A DNA stretch of 64,000 bases from Lichenostomus cassidix. Lineage: Eukaryota; Chordata; Aves; Passeriformes; Meliphagidae. Shown here in pieces: positions 22,479 through 32,061 of this stretch. The stretch spans positions 13,332,293 through 13,396,292 of the forward strand of contig CM039210.1 of assembly GCA_008360975.2 (NCBI GenBank). Direction: 5' to 3'. The number at the start of each line of letters is the position of its first letter. Positions within the stretch are counted from its first letter, which is position 1. Under the pieces are notes generated by a model that ran no database searches, was not told where the DNA came from, and worked only from the letters and a program-made list of their open reading frames with translations. Made by a program: the position numbers and the translations under genes.

Positions 22479-25400
22479 TTATCCACCCCTTATTCTATTA
22501 CCATCTACAGAGTTCTCACTTAAGATAAGGTCTCCTTGTGGTACACAACAGGTTTCCCCATCTGCCTGCATCACCCACCAAGTATACCCAGGTCCTTGGG
22601 CAAAAACAACCCCACGGATGGGCTTGCCTTTGCCTGAGGTGGGACTAATCCAAACAGTCTTTCCTAAAAAACCTCTTATGTGTATCATAGGGACTTTATC
22701 TCCATCCACTATGTGCAAAGGTTTGGACTGGGCAGGACCGGCTCGATTGATAGAGCCTCTTGTGTTAACCATCCAGGTGGCCTTTGCCAAGTTCAGTTCC
22801 CAATTTTTGAAGGTTCCCCCACCAAGTGCCTTCAAAGTTGTCTTAAGTAGCCCATTGAACCATTCAACTTTCCCGGCAGCTGGTGCATGATAGGGGATAT
22901 GGTATATCCATTCAATTCCGTGTTCTCTAGCCCAGGTGCTTATGAGGCCATTCTTAAAATGGGTTCCATTGTAAGACTCGATTCTCTCAGGGGTACCATG
23001 TCTCCACAGGACTTGCTTTTCCAGACCCAAGATGGTGTTCCGGGCAGTAGCATGAGGCACAGGGTAGGTCTCTAACCATCCTGTGGTTGCTTCCACCATG
23101 GCGAACATGTAGCGCTTTCCTTGGCGGGTTTGGGGAAGTGTGATGTAGTCAACTTGCCATACTTCCCCATACCTGTACTTTGACCATCGTCCACCATACC
23201 ACAGAGGCTTCACCCGCTTGGCCTGTTTGATTGCAGCGCAAGTCTCACAGCTGTGGATGACCTGTGAGATGTTGTCCATGGTCAAGTCCACCCCTCGGTC
23301 ACGAGCCCACCTGTATGTCGCATCTCTCCCTTGATGACCAGAGGCATCATGGGCCCAACGAGCTAGAAATAACTCTCCTTTGTGCTGCCAGTCCAGATCC
23401 ACCTGTGACACTTTCACCTTGGCAGCTTGGTCCACCTGCTCGTTGTTACGATGCTCTTCACTAGCCCGACTCTTAGGTACATGTGCATCCACGTGTTGAA
23501 CTTTCACGGTCAGCTTTTCTGCTCGGGTGGCAATGTCCTGCCAAATCTCAGCGGCCCAGATGGGTTTTCCTCTGCGCTGCCAGTTAGCCTTTCTCCAGCG
23601 ATCTAACCATCCCCACAGTGCATTGGCTACCATCCAGGAGTCGGTGTAGAGATAGAGCCTTGGCCATTTCTCTCGTTCAGCAATATCCAGAGCCAGTTGG
23701 ATGGCCTTAAGCTCTGCGACCTCACTCGATCCACCTTGTCCCTCGGTAGCCTGTACAGCTTGTCGTGTGGGGCTCCATACTGCAGCTTTCCATTTCCGAT
23801 CTGCGCCTACAAGTCGGCAGGACCCATCGGTGAAGAGGGCATAGCGTCTTTCACTCTCCGGCAGCTCGTTATACGGGGGTGCTTCCTCAGCACGTGCTAC
23901 TTGCTCCTCTGCTTCTTCTGAAGATAATTTAAAAGTCTCACCTTCAGGCCAGTTTGTTATAATTTCCAGAATCCCAGGGCGATTTGGGTTTCCAATACGG
24001 GCGCGCTGTGTGATGAGGGCAATCCATTTGCTCCACGTGGCATCAGTGGCATGGTGGGTAGAGGGAACCCTTCCCTTGAACATCCACCCCAGCACTGGCA
24101 GTCGGGGTGCAAGGAGAAGTTGTGTTTCTGTGCCGATCACCTCTGAAGCGGCTTGGACTCCTTCGTAAGCTGCCAAGATTTCTTTCTCGGTGGGAGTATA
24201 GTTGACTTCAGACCCTCTGTAACTTCGACTCCAGAATCCCAGTGGTCGGCCTCGGGTCTCACCAGGCACCTTCTGCCAAAGGCTCCAGGACAGACCATGG
24301 CTCCCGGCTGCAGAGTAAAGCACATTCTTTACCTCTGGTCCTGTCCTGACTGGGCCAAGTGCTACCGCATGAGCGATCTCCTGTTTGATCTGGGTGAAGG
24401 CTTGCTGCTGTTCAGGGCCCCAATGGAAATCGTTCTTCTTGCGGGTTATGAGGTAGAGAGGACTCACGATCTGGCTATACTCAGGGATGTGCATTCTCCA
24501 AAAGCCTATGGCGCCTAGGAAAGCTTGCGTCTCCTTCTTGTTGGTTGGTGGAGACATTGCGGTGATCTTATTGATGACCTCAGAAGGAATCTGACGCCGT
24601 CCGTCTTGCCACTTTACTCCCAGGAACTGGATCTCTTGGGCAGGTCCCTTGACTTTACTCTTCTTAATGGCGAAACCGGCTTCCAGGAGAATTCTGATGA
24701 TTTTCTCTCCTTTCCCAAATACTTCCGTTGCTGTGTCGCCCCACACAATGATGTCATCAATATACTGCAAATGCTCTGGAGCCTCACCCTTTTCCAGAGC
24801 AGCCTGGATCAGTCCATGGCAGATGGTGGGACTGTGCTTCCACCCCTGGGGCAGTCGGTTCCATGTGTACTGCACACCTCTCCAGGTGAAAGCAAACTGA
24901 GGCCTGCACTCTGCTGCCAGAGGAATGGAGAAAAAGGCGTTGGCAATGTCAATGGTCGCATACCACTTTGCTGCCTTGGATTCCAGCTCATACTGAAGTT
25001 CCAACATGTCCGGCACAGCAGCACTCAGTGGTGGTGTGACTTCATTCAGGCCACGGTAATCCACCGTCAGTCTCCATTCTTCACTGGACTTACGCACTGA
25101 CCATATAGGGCTGTTAAAGGGTGAGTGAGCCTTGCTGACCACCCCTTGGCTCTCCAGTTCGCAAATCATCTTATGGATGGGGGCCACAGAGTCTCTGTCT
25201 GTGCGGTATTGCCGGCGATGCACTGTTGCTGTAGCAATTGGTACCCGCTGTTCTTCAATTCTCAGTAGTCCTACAGCAGACGGGTTATCTGAGAGACCAG
25301 GCAGGGTATTCAGTTGTCTTATGTCTTCTGTCTCTACGGTTGCTATCCCAAAAGCCCAGCGATGTCCCTTTGGGTCTTTGAAATATCCACTCCTGAGATA

Positions 25401-25697
25401 GTCTATGCCGAGGATGCATGGGGCGTCTGGACCAGTCACAATGGGGTGTTTCTGCCACTCGTTCCCAGTTAAACTCACTTCAGCTTCCAGTACAGTCAGC
25501 TGCTGGGATCCTCCTGTCACTCCAGAAATAGAAATGGATTCGGTCCCCACATACCTGGATGGCATCAGGGTGCACTGAGCGCTGGTATCAACCAAAGCCG
25601 TGTATCTTTGTGGGTCAGACGTGCCAGGCCATTGGATCCACACAGTCCAATAGATCCGGTTATCCCTTTCCTCTACCTGGCTAGAGGCAGGGTTCCT
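22479..25697 (-). CDS. pol: ERVL-4 Pol polyprotein (protease-RT-RNase H-integrase)
   Basis: Open from the codon after the gag UAG to the LTR; 1054 residues from the first Met at 25643. Protease near residues 10-90 with LVDTSAQ (DTS, codon AGC at 25581-25583, where ERVL-5 has DTG). RT at about 150-480 with YIDD. RNase H at about 620-780 with FTDGS, the Glu of VAELKA, YTDSW and HVDAH. Integrase follows, with an HHCC region, WQVDY (first Asp), IESYNGTH (Tyr where the second Asp is expected, 22971-22973) and the Glu of GKVEW. No frameshift or stop. The substitution in integrase should abolish catalysis, so the frame looks whole but is probably not autonomous. Confidence 0.92.
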   Translation of the reverse strand, partial: RNPASSQVEERDNRIYWTVWIQWPGTSDPQRYTALVDTSAQCTLMPSRYVGTESISISGVTGGSQQLTVLEAEVSLTGNEWQKHPIVTGPDAPCILGIDYLRSGYFKDPKGHRWAFGIATVETEDIRQLNTLPGLSDNPSAVGLLRIEEQRVPIATATVHRRQYRTDRDSVAPIHKMICELESQGVVSKAHSPFNSPIWSVRKSSEEWRLTVDYRGLNEVTPPLSAAVPDMLELQYELESKAAKWYATIDIANAFFSIPLAAECRPQFAFTWRGVQYTWNRLPQGWKHSPTICHGLIQAALEKGEAPEHLQYIDDIIVWGDTATEVFGKGEKIIRILLEAGFAIKKSKVKGPAQEIQFLGVKWQDGRRQIPSEVINKITAMSPPTNKKETQAFLGAIGFWRMHIPEYSQIVSPLYLITRKKNDFHWGPEQQQAFTQIKQEIAHAVALGPVRTGPEVKNVLYSAAGSHGLSWSLWQKVPGETRGRPLGFWSRSYRGSEVNYTPTEKEILAAYEGVQAASEVIGTETQLLLAPRLPVLGWMFKGRVPSTHHATDATWSKWIALITQRARIGNPNRPGILEIITNWPEGETFKLSSEEAEEQVARAEEAPPYNELPESERRYALFTDGSCRLVGADRKWKAAVWSPTRQAVQATEGQGGSSEVAELKAIQLALDIAEREKWPRLYLYTDSWMVANALWGWLDRWRKANWQRRGKPIWAAEIWQDIATRAEKLTVKVQHVDAHVPKSRASEEHRNNEQVDQAAKVKVSQVDLDWQHKGELFLARWAHDASGHQGRDATYRWARDRGVDLTMDNISQVIHSCETCAAIKQAKRVKPLWYGGRWSKYRYGEVWQVDYITLPQTRQGKRYMFAMVEATTGWLETYPVPHATARNTILGLEKQVLWRHGTPERIESYNGTHFKNGLISTWAREHGIEWIYHIPYHAPAAGKVEWFNGLLKTTLKALGGGTFKNWELNLAKATWMVNTRGSINRAGPAQSKPLHIVDGDKVPMIHIRGFLGKTVWISPTSGKGKPIRGVVFAQGPGYTWWVMQADGETCCVPQGDLILSENSVDGNRIRGG

Positions 25698-25700
25698 CTA
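25670..25700 (-). promoter_or_regulatory. Gag UAG stop and 3' hairpin, ERVL-4
   Basis: UAG (25698-25700, minus) then exactly 10 nt, then CCTCTA, loop GCCAGG, TAGAGG. A perfect 6-bp stem begins where readthrough-stimulating structures are usually found. It is conserved in ERVL-3 at the same spacing. Function inferred. Confidence 0.65.
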
Positions 25701-27389
25701 ATCCTGTTTTTGGTGCATGGTGCTCTTCTCCCGTAAATGTGTTCCTGAGGTTCCTTCAAGAGGATCAGTCATATTATCATTTCCATTCTGTCGGGGGTTC
25801 TGTCCACAAGAGACTGGGGCAGTGTTGTACCTAGATGAGCTTCCTGAAGTGGATGTTTCTGTTTTCAATTCACGTACCCGGGCTGCTAAGGAGGAGGTGA
25901 GTTTCCTATCCCACTTTCTCATGTCTTCCCCATGCTCCTGAAGGAAAAACCAGAGGTCACATCGTGGAGTTTGTTTTCTTTCCCTGGCTGGAGTACGTCT
26001 GCTCCTGATGGCAGAGACTCTGGTTGGTTTCAGTGTGGCATGAAAAAATCCTTCTTTGAGTTTTTTCTTTAGTTTCTGGTGCCTCTCTTCAATTAAGCTC
26101 TGGACTTGCGCGGCCAGGTTTGTTTCTACCGATGAGACCTGGGTGCGTAGTGGGGCGGTGACAGTGTCCTCGTAAATTCTCAGTTTGTTTGCTAACACAC
26201 CCACCTTGTCTTCACCTTCCCTCCACTGCAGTGTTGCCAGGTAACGAGAGTATATCTCTGGTCCGAGCCACGTGAATCTTAGCCACATTTGTGAAGTGCA
26301 CTGGACATTATCTGGGCTCTTGGGGAATCTCTCGTTTTCTGAGAAAATGATCTCTAGCACGGCCAATTCCCTCAGGCATCGGATACCTTGTTCTATTGTG
26401 TTCCATTTTCTTTGGTGCATCTGGAGGTTTTCTTTGCAGAGGTATCTGTCCCGTACACTCAGCAGCAATCGCCGCCAGAGGCTGAGAGTTTCCTGGGTTT
26501 TCCCAATCCCCTGGTCAATGACCACATCCTGAGACAGGGATCCCAGTTGCCTGGCCTCACTTCCATCCAGAATGGTGTCATTAGCTGCGGCGTCCCAGAT
26601 GCGGAGCAGCCAGGTTAAGATGGACTCATTCGTCTGCCGGGTGAATTCCCTCCGTAGGTCACGCAGCTCCCCCAGGGATAGAGAGCGAGTGATGATCTCC
26701 GGCTCTGTCTCTTCTGCTTGATGAGATGGTCCTGCCGCATCCTCATCAGTCGCTGTGCGGACTGATTTGCTCTTGGATTTCTTTTTCTGGACGGGGGCAA
26801 CCGCTATTGGCTTTGGCTGTTCTGATTCGGCAATGGTCTGTGTTGAGGCATTGACTTCTCCTTTGGTTCCTTTCCTCTTAGTGGCAGTTTGTGTGGACGT
26901 GGTGCCTGCTGACTTGTTTCTTTTCTCCTCCTCTTCAAGAAGACGCTGTACAACACGAAGTATTGTTCTGTTTCTCAGCATGATGTACACAGTGCTGGTC
27001 ACAGAGAAAAACGAAAACAGAGCTGACAGGAAGATCATGCCATCCTTAGTATCCAGACAGAACTCAATATTGTCAAAGATGGCTGTGCCTGGCCTGAAAT
27101 GCTGGAAGAAACCGCTCTCTCCTCGTAGTCCCAGAGGGTGGGTGCGATTGCTGAGGAGGTCCCAGATGTAGCAGCTCAGGTTAGGCCAGGCAGACAAAGT
27201 CGAGTATATATAATGAATGGTGTTCATCGCCTCACAGGTAACCATGCCATAGGCATAATAAACCAATAGAGCAATTCTCATGCCATTCCCTGGTCGCAAC
27301 AGGAGCAATACGACGGGCAGATAGTATCCCATTTGAGGAAAAATATAGAGAGCGAGATACAGTACCCATATAGATAAGCTGAGCATCAT
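25698..27389 (-). CDS. gag: ERVL-4 Gag with N-terminal membrane domain
   Basis: The first plausible start is the double Met at 27389 (the frame is open further upstream through the primer site into the LTR); 563 residues. Residues 3-31 and 38-50 are hydrophobic, sequons NLS and NRT lie near 70 and 81, and a fourth hydrophobic span lies at about 117-138. A Glu/Lys-rich linker with KKKSKSKS follows, then an alpha-helical capsid-like region ('ELRDLRREF' onward, related to ERVL/Fv1-type capsids) and a basic Ser-rich tail. I see no CCHC zinc knuckle and no N-terminal Gly. The frame is intact and ends at UAG. The membrane topology is a prediction from composition. Confidence 0.85.
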   Translation of the reverse strand: MMLSLSIWVLYLALYIFPQMGYYLPVVLLLLRPGNGMRIALLVYYAYGMVTCEAMNTIHYIYSTLSAWPNLSCYIWDLLSNRTHPLGLRGESGFFQHFRPGTAIFDNIEFCLDTKDGMIFLSALFSFFSVTSTVYIMLRNRTILRVVQRLLEEEEKRNKSAGTTSTQTATKRKGTKGEVNASTQTIAESEQPKPIAVAPVQKKKSKSKSVRTATDEDAAGPSHQAEETEPEIITRSLSLGELRDLRREFTRQTNESILTWLLRIWDAAANDTILDGSEARQLGSLSQDVVIDQGIGKTQETLSLWRRLLLSVRDRYLCKENLQMHQRKWNTIEQGIRCLRELAVLEIIFSENERFPKSPDNVQCTSQMWLRFTWLGPEIYSRYLATLQWREGEDKVGVLANKLRIYEDTVTAPLRTQVSSVETNLAAQVQSLIEERHQKLKKKLKEGFFHATLKPTRVSAIRSRRTPARERKQTPRCDLWFFLQEHGEDMRKWDRKLTSSLAARVRELKTETSTSGSSSRYNTAPVSCGQNPRQNGNDNMTDPLEGTSGTHLREKSTMHQKQD

Positions 27390-27422
27390 GGTGATAGGAT
27401 TTCTGAGTTTCCCCAGGTCGTG

Positions 27423-27440
27423 CCCTACGTTGGGCGCCAA
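27423..27440 (-). promoter_or_regulatory. Primer-binding site of ERVL-4
   Basis: On minus, TGGCGCCCAACGTAGGGC follows the LTR and an ATATTT spacer. It matches the known tRNA-Lys(1,2) site used by spuma-type retroviruses except for one base. Confidence 0.8.
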
Positions 27441-27444
27441 AATA

Positions 27445-27913
27445 TGTATTGGTTTGAAAACAAACCAGTGGGAGATCACAAGTCAAGATTGAAATTAAAA
27501 ATAAGTGAAATAATACAAGGAAAAAAAGCACTGACAAAGTCAGATACAACCCAACACCCTGTTAGGGTGGTAGTAGTAGTCCAACTGAAGTAGTCCAGTT
27601 GAAGCGGTGATCCTGTGAAGGTCTAGTCTCCAGCTGAAGGTCCAGTGGTAGCTCTCGTCCTCTGGGAACCCAGTAGACAGGGCTAGCTCAGGCAGTTCCA
27701 AGGCCAGGTTATATCCAGGTGGGAACACCTGGCTCCTCCCTCCTCAGCAGAGCATCTCACAATGGGATGAGATAAGTCCATGAGTCACACGGTGGGTCCC
27801 TGATGGCCCATTGCCTGTCATCCGGAGTGGGTCATTAGCAGGTGATAGCAGCTAATGGCCCACAGCTGGTGGTAATAGAATACTTAAATACATCTATATT
27901 GCAACCTAGGACA
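27445..27913 (-). repeat. 5' LTR of ERVL-4 (LTR-E)
   Basis: 469 bp. By eye it differs from the 3' LTR at two sites (about 27574 and 27619 versus their partners). The element 5' end is at 27913. Confidence 0.95.
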
Positions 27914-28659
27914 GCGCCAAAAGAGTTAGTTCTCCTAAATAGCATGGCCCTCCAAAGATGTTATGAGGGACTCCTTGCCATGCTCTGTCTCCACATATTA
28001 AGAACACAGATGGAGGTAATGCTTTGGGTGTTTTGTTGTTCCAAATTGTAATTGGTGGTTCTCTCATTTCAGCTCCCAAAGCACCCAAGCTTTGATTAGC
28101 AGTGTTGTTACTTCCGCAATAGCCGCCTTTAACAGTGTGTGAGTATTCTACTATATTTATCGGGCTGACATTTGTCCAGCCTTTGTTAGAGTGACTTAGA
28201 TCTGGATTTAGGCTTCGTTGTCCACCTCCAAACCAAATGCATGTTTGGGTCCAATTGCTGGAGGTGTTACCAATTTTCATGGAGCCCAGGAGGTGCAACT
28301 CCTGTGGGTCCCATGGCAAGGTACTATTTAACTGGTTGATTAAGTCTGCAGCACACCAAGAGGTGCTTTTTGCTGTAGAACACTTGGAATATGTGCTGTA
28401 ATTGCTAAACGCCTCAAAACTGAACAAAGGTATACCAACCAAACGTTTTAAATGGTGCAGTAGCTGATTGCAAGCTGAGGCAAAATTCTGGGTTATGTGT
28501 TGCATTGGCCCAAGTCACCCACAGGTTCTGTCTTTCTTCAACCTTCGTTATGAGGATCGTGGCTGAGCTCGATATCAGAACCTCGATCACTAGCAGCACG
28601 AGGAACAGCCTTGGTCCATTTCGCAGGGACCCACTGTGTACCTGTGGATGTAAGCACAC
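27914..28659 (-). pseudogene. env: ERVK-D env, surface subunit
   Basis: Starts at 28659, overlapping the pol end, with a hydrophobic leader ('[12 protein letters not shown]') and then several N-glycosylation sequons and cysteines. The frame shifts once between 28414 and 28505. SU ends abruptly at the ERVL-4 insertion (27918) and env resumes at 22009. Overlap of env with the end of pol is usual for class II retroviruses. It is truncated in effect and not functional. Confidence 0.8.
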
Positions 28660-31159
28660 ACATGTAACCGCGCCCTATATATTTCACTTCTGCCGGGCCT
28701 TGCCACAGGCCTGTGCACGGGTCGCGATACATAACTATCATGGGTGCTTTATGCTCTGAAGCTGCAGCTTGGCCATACACCTGCGCAGGAGGAGAATCCT
28801 GGTCTGAAAAAATACACAAATAGTTTAACACAAACAATGTTTTAGACAGCCTTTCACAAACATCACAGATATCATTGAACTTGTCCAAGTATTGTTTCAA
28901 GGTTTGATTTGCTCGCTCGACAATGGCTTGCCCTGTTGGTGAATGGGGAATGCCTGTTACATGCTTGACCCCCCACTGTTGACAGAATCGTCGCATTCTT
29001 TCACTGACATAGGCGGGCCCATTGTCGGTCTTGATCTGTTGAGGCACTCCCATAATTGCAAAACAGCTTGTCAAATGCCGTATGACGTGGGAGGCCTTCT
29101 CTCCTGTCTGAGCTGTGGCCCACAGAAATCTGCTGTATGTGTCGATTGTAACATGCACATACTTTAGTCAGCCAAACTGCTGGACATGGGTGATATCCAT
29201 TTGCCAAAGTTCACAAGGGCCCAAACCTCGTGGATTCACCCCAATTCCTAGGCCTGGCCCATGATGGCTACAACTAGGACAAGCTCTGACAATGCCTCTT
29301 GCCTCTTCCATAGTTATTTTAAACTGGTGGAAGAGTCCTTTGGCATTTTGATGAAAAGTGTTGTGAGCTTCTCTGGCTTTAACAAATTCGCTCAGTGGTA
29401 CTGCTACGGAAACCAAACGATCCACTCTCTCATTGCCTTCTCCAAGGCCTTTTGACCATTTGTGGCTTTGTATATGAATCACAGCATAGGCACATTCTCG
29501 CTGATAAATTGCAGCCTGCAGCTGTCTCAATAGTTCAAACAGTCGTTTATTTTGGCAGTCTTTAAGTCAGACATCTTCAATACGTTGCACTATGCCGGTG
29601 ACATACATGGAGTCAGAAACTACATTTAACTCCGTAGAGTGCCAGTTCACAAAGGCCCAGATGACTGCTGCCAGTTCCAGGGTTTGCAGTGAGTCTTCTT
29701 CTTTCGTGGCTAATATGTGATGATGCCATTTGCCGTCTTGCATCCAAGTTGCCGCTGCACGTCGAGATTTCCTTCCTGCATCTGTAAAAACTGTTACTGC
29801 ATTTTGCAATGGGCACTCACTCCTTTTTGGTATTGTAATCCAATCTTGGTTACTCACCCAACGCAGGGTGGTAGACTGCAGTGGCTCCACATTAATTTCC
29901 ACTGCCCGGGACAGCAGGCTAATTTGCAGCGCTTGTGAATGCTGAAGGTACCACTCGAGATCTCGTCGTTTCATTGGTAGGTAAATAGTTTCTGGCTCTT
30001 GGCTTGTTAACTGTAAAATCCTGGTGCGACCCTTCTGGATCAATTCTGCTATGTTTTCAACTTTTTGTTGAATTGTAGTTTTGGGCTGAATGCTGGTAAA
30101 CAGCCATTCTAATATTTTCACCTTATTCTCCCCCTTTTTATTTTTGCACTGCATCAGTGCACCAAGGAGTTGTTTTTCACTGCTTAAAATTGTAAGGTCT
30201 ATGGGAATATCTGGGTCGCAACGGTCGACCCAGCGCTGTGCGATCTGTGTGCCAATCTTCTGAACAATCTGCTGTTGCACTGGAGTGGGATGCACTGTCC
30301 GTGCTGGGTCGGTGCCGTGTAACAATGGTCGCAGAGCGTCGATGTCGTCGTTTGAGATGCCAATAACTGGACGTAATCACTGAATGTCCCCCAGGAGGTG
30401 CTGTGCGTCATGTAACGTTTTCACCTGTGTGTCAAGCTGTAATTTTTGTGGTCACACATGCCCTTTTGTTATTTGCCATCCCAAGTATTTCCAAACAGGG
30501 TTACGTTGGATTTTTTCAGGAGCAACAACTAGTCCGTGTCTGCTTAACTGCTGTTGTAGGATGTTTTCTTGGCTGCTAGTAAAGGCTGAGGCCTGGGCAA
30601 ATAAAATGTCATCCATGTAGTGATAGATCAGTGTTTCTAGCCATGCCATACGAATGGGCTGTAGTGCATTGGCCACAAACAGCTGGCACAGGGTGGGGCT
30701 ATTTTTCATTCCTTGTGGCAGAACAGTCCATTCAAATCTTAGGAAAGGGGCTTCTCTGTTAATCGTCGGTAGGGTAAAAGCAAATCATGCAGTGTCCACT
30801 GGATGTAGTTGAATTGTAAAAAAGCAGTCTTTTAGGTCAATGATCAGCAGGTGCCATCCCTCAGGAAGCATGGCAGGGTTTGGCAGTCCAGGCTGGAGGG
30901 CCCCCATTGCCTGCATTTGTGCATTAACTGCTCGCAGGTCGTGTAACAGTCTATACTTGCCAGATTTTTTCTTGATGACAAAAATTGGCGTATTCCAGGG
31001 GCTCGTGGAAGGTCGCAAATGTCCTTGTTGCAGTTGTTCTTGCACTAAAAGTTGTGCTTGTTCTAGACTTTCCCTTTTTAGCGGCCACTGCCTTATCCAT
31101 ACTGGCTTATCAGTAGTCCATGTAAGTCGGATCGGGAAAGTCCATCCGACAGCGACCAC
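28538..31159 (-). pseudogene. pol: ERVK-D pol (RT-RNase H-integrase), five TGA stops
   Basis: One frame from 31159 to the natural stop at 28538, with no frameshift. RT has 'LHDLRAVN', '[10 protein letters not shown]', YMDD and the 'LGWQI' motif. RNase H has FTDAG, the Glu of LELAA and SDSMY. Integrase has an HHCC region (29450-29260), QMDITH, KTDNGPAY and the Glu of AIVERANQ. In-frame stops, all TGA: 30785-30787, 30452-30454, 30377-30379, 29567-29569 and 29168-29170. Pol is a -1 frame relative to the protease frame, the betaretroviral plan. Confidence 0.92.
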
Positions 31160-32061
31160 TGGGAAAAATGCTGATTGGTTAACACAAGTCCTAGTTGATC
31201 TAGCACATCTCGGCCAATTAAAGCATTCACTCCTCTGGGTAAGGGCATGATGGTTACATGGATCGTAGCCACTCTGCCTTCAATGGCTACCTGAATTGGG
31301 TCGGAGCTCCGCTGCACGGAAACTGAACCTCCAACACCTTTGATTCCACTCAAGGTGTGGTGATGTGGCCATTCTGGTGGCCAACAGGCTGTGGCCATGA
31401 TCGTAATATCTGCACCCGTATCAAGTAGCGCTGGCAAGGTTTGAGAGATATCTCTCCGAGTCCAGGTAGTTTCCACAACTGGTCGTTCTGTCAATGGAAC
31501 TGTTAACATTGCAAGTCCTCCCATAGAGCCAAATCCACCGGCTCCTCGGTCCACAAGTGCTTCGTGTTGTTGCATCTGCGCGACCATTTGTGGGAGTGGA
31601 ACAAGCTGAGCTAATCTGGTGTTTTTAGGAATGTAAATAGGGGGAAACATAGTCTGCACCATGATGCAAATTTCACCTGTAAAATCAGCATCAATTACTC
31701 CTGGTAATACACACAGTCCTTTTATGCTAGCAGAAGAACGGCCCACTAGAAGCGCGCCCACAGGTTTGTTGTCAATGCACAGTGGGCCTTGAATTCTAAT
31801 GGGAATTTTCACAGGGTGCAAATCGGTGACTGTTACGCCTACTGCTGTTGCCAGGTCCAGGCCAAGGCTTCCTTTTGTGGCAGGCCGAAGGGTGTTTGCT
31901 GATCGAAGGGGTTGACGGCGGGCAAGCTCATCTGCAGAGACGCAGTCGTGTATGAAGGCTGAGCTGGTAACATTGTTGCGGGAGAGAGGGCTGGAGCTGC
32001 TACTTGTGTCAGGGTGTTGCGGCTGGACGTGCTCTTCTTCCCGTTTCCCGACCGCCGGCAA
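31093..32061 (-). CDS. pro: ERVK-D dUTPase-protease (Pro), apparently open
   Basis: A 322-residue open frame, -1 relative to gag 3' and overlapping it. The dUTPase part is recognisable: '[10 protein letters not shown]', '[10 protein letters not shown]', '[10 protein letters not shown]' and a C-terminal '[10 protein letters not shown]'. The protease part has [11 protein letters not shown] and '[12 protein letters not shown]'. A dUTPase fused ahead of protease is typical of betaretroviruses. The frame is intact, but flanking gag and pol are broken. Confidence 0.9.
   Translation of the reverse strand: MPAVGKREEEHVQPQHPDTSSSSSPLSRNNVTSSAFIHDCVSADELARRQPLRSANTLRPATKGSLGLDLATAVGVTVTDLHPVKIPIRIQGPLCIDNKPVGALLVGRSSASIKGLCVLPGVIDADFTGEICIMVQTMFPPIYIPKNTRLAQLVPLPQMVAQMQQHEALVDRGAGGFGSMGGLAMLTVPLTERPVVETTWTRRDISQTLPALLDTGADITIMATACWPPEWPHHHTLSGIKGVGGSVSVQRSSDPIQVAIEGRVATIHVTIMPLPRGVNALIGRDVLDQLGLVLTNQHFSQWSLSDGLSRSDLHGLLISQYG

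Larger units (their letters stand above)
22005..27918 (-). mobile_element. ERVL-4: youngest, near-intact ERVL provirus
   Basis: 5904 bp between perfect 5-bp duplications GCGCC (22005-22009 and 27914-27918). LTRs of 469 bp differ at two positions by eye. Gag and pol form one reading frame split by a single UAG, and there is no env. It sits in ERVK-D env. Known weak points: protease DTS for DTG, and integrase Tyr at the second catalytic Asp. Confidence 0.95.
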
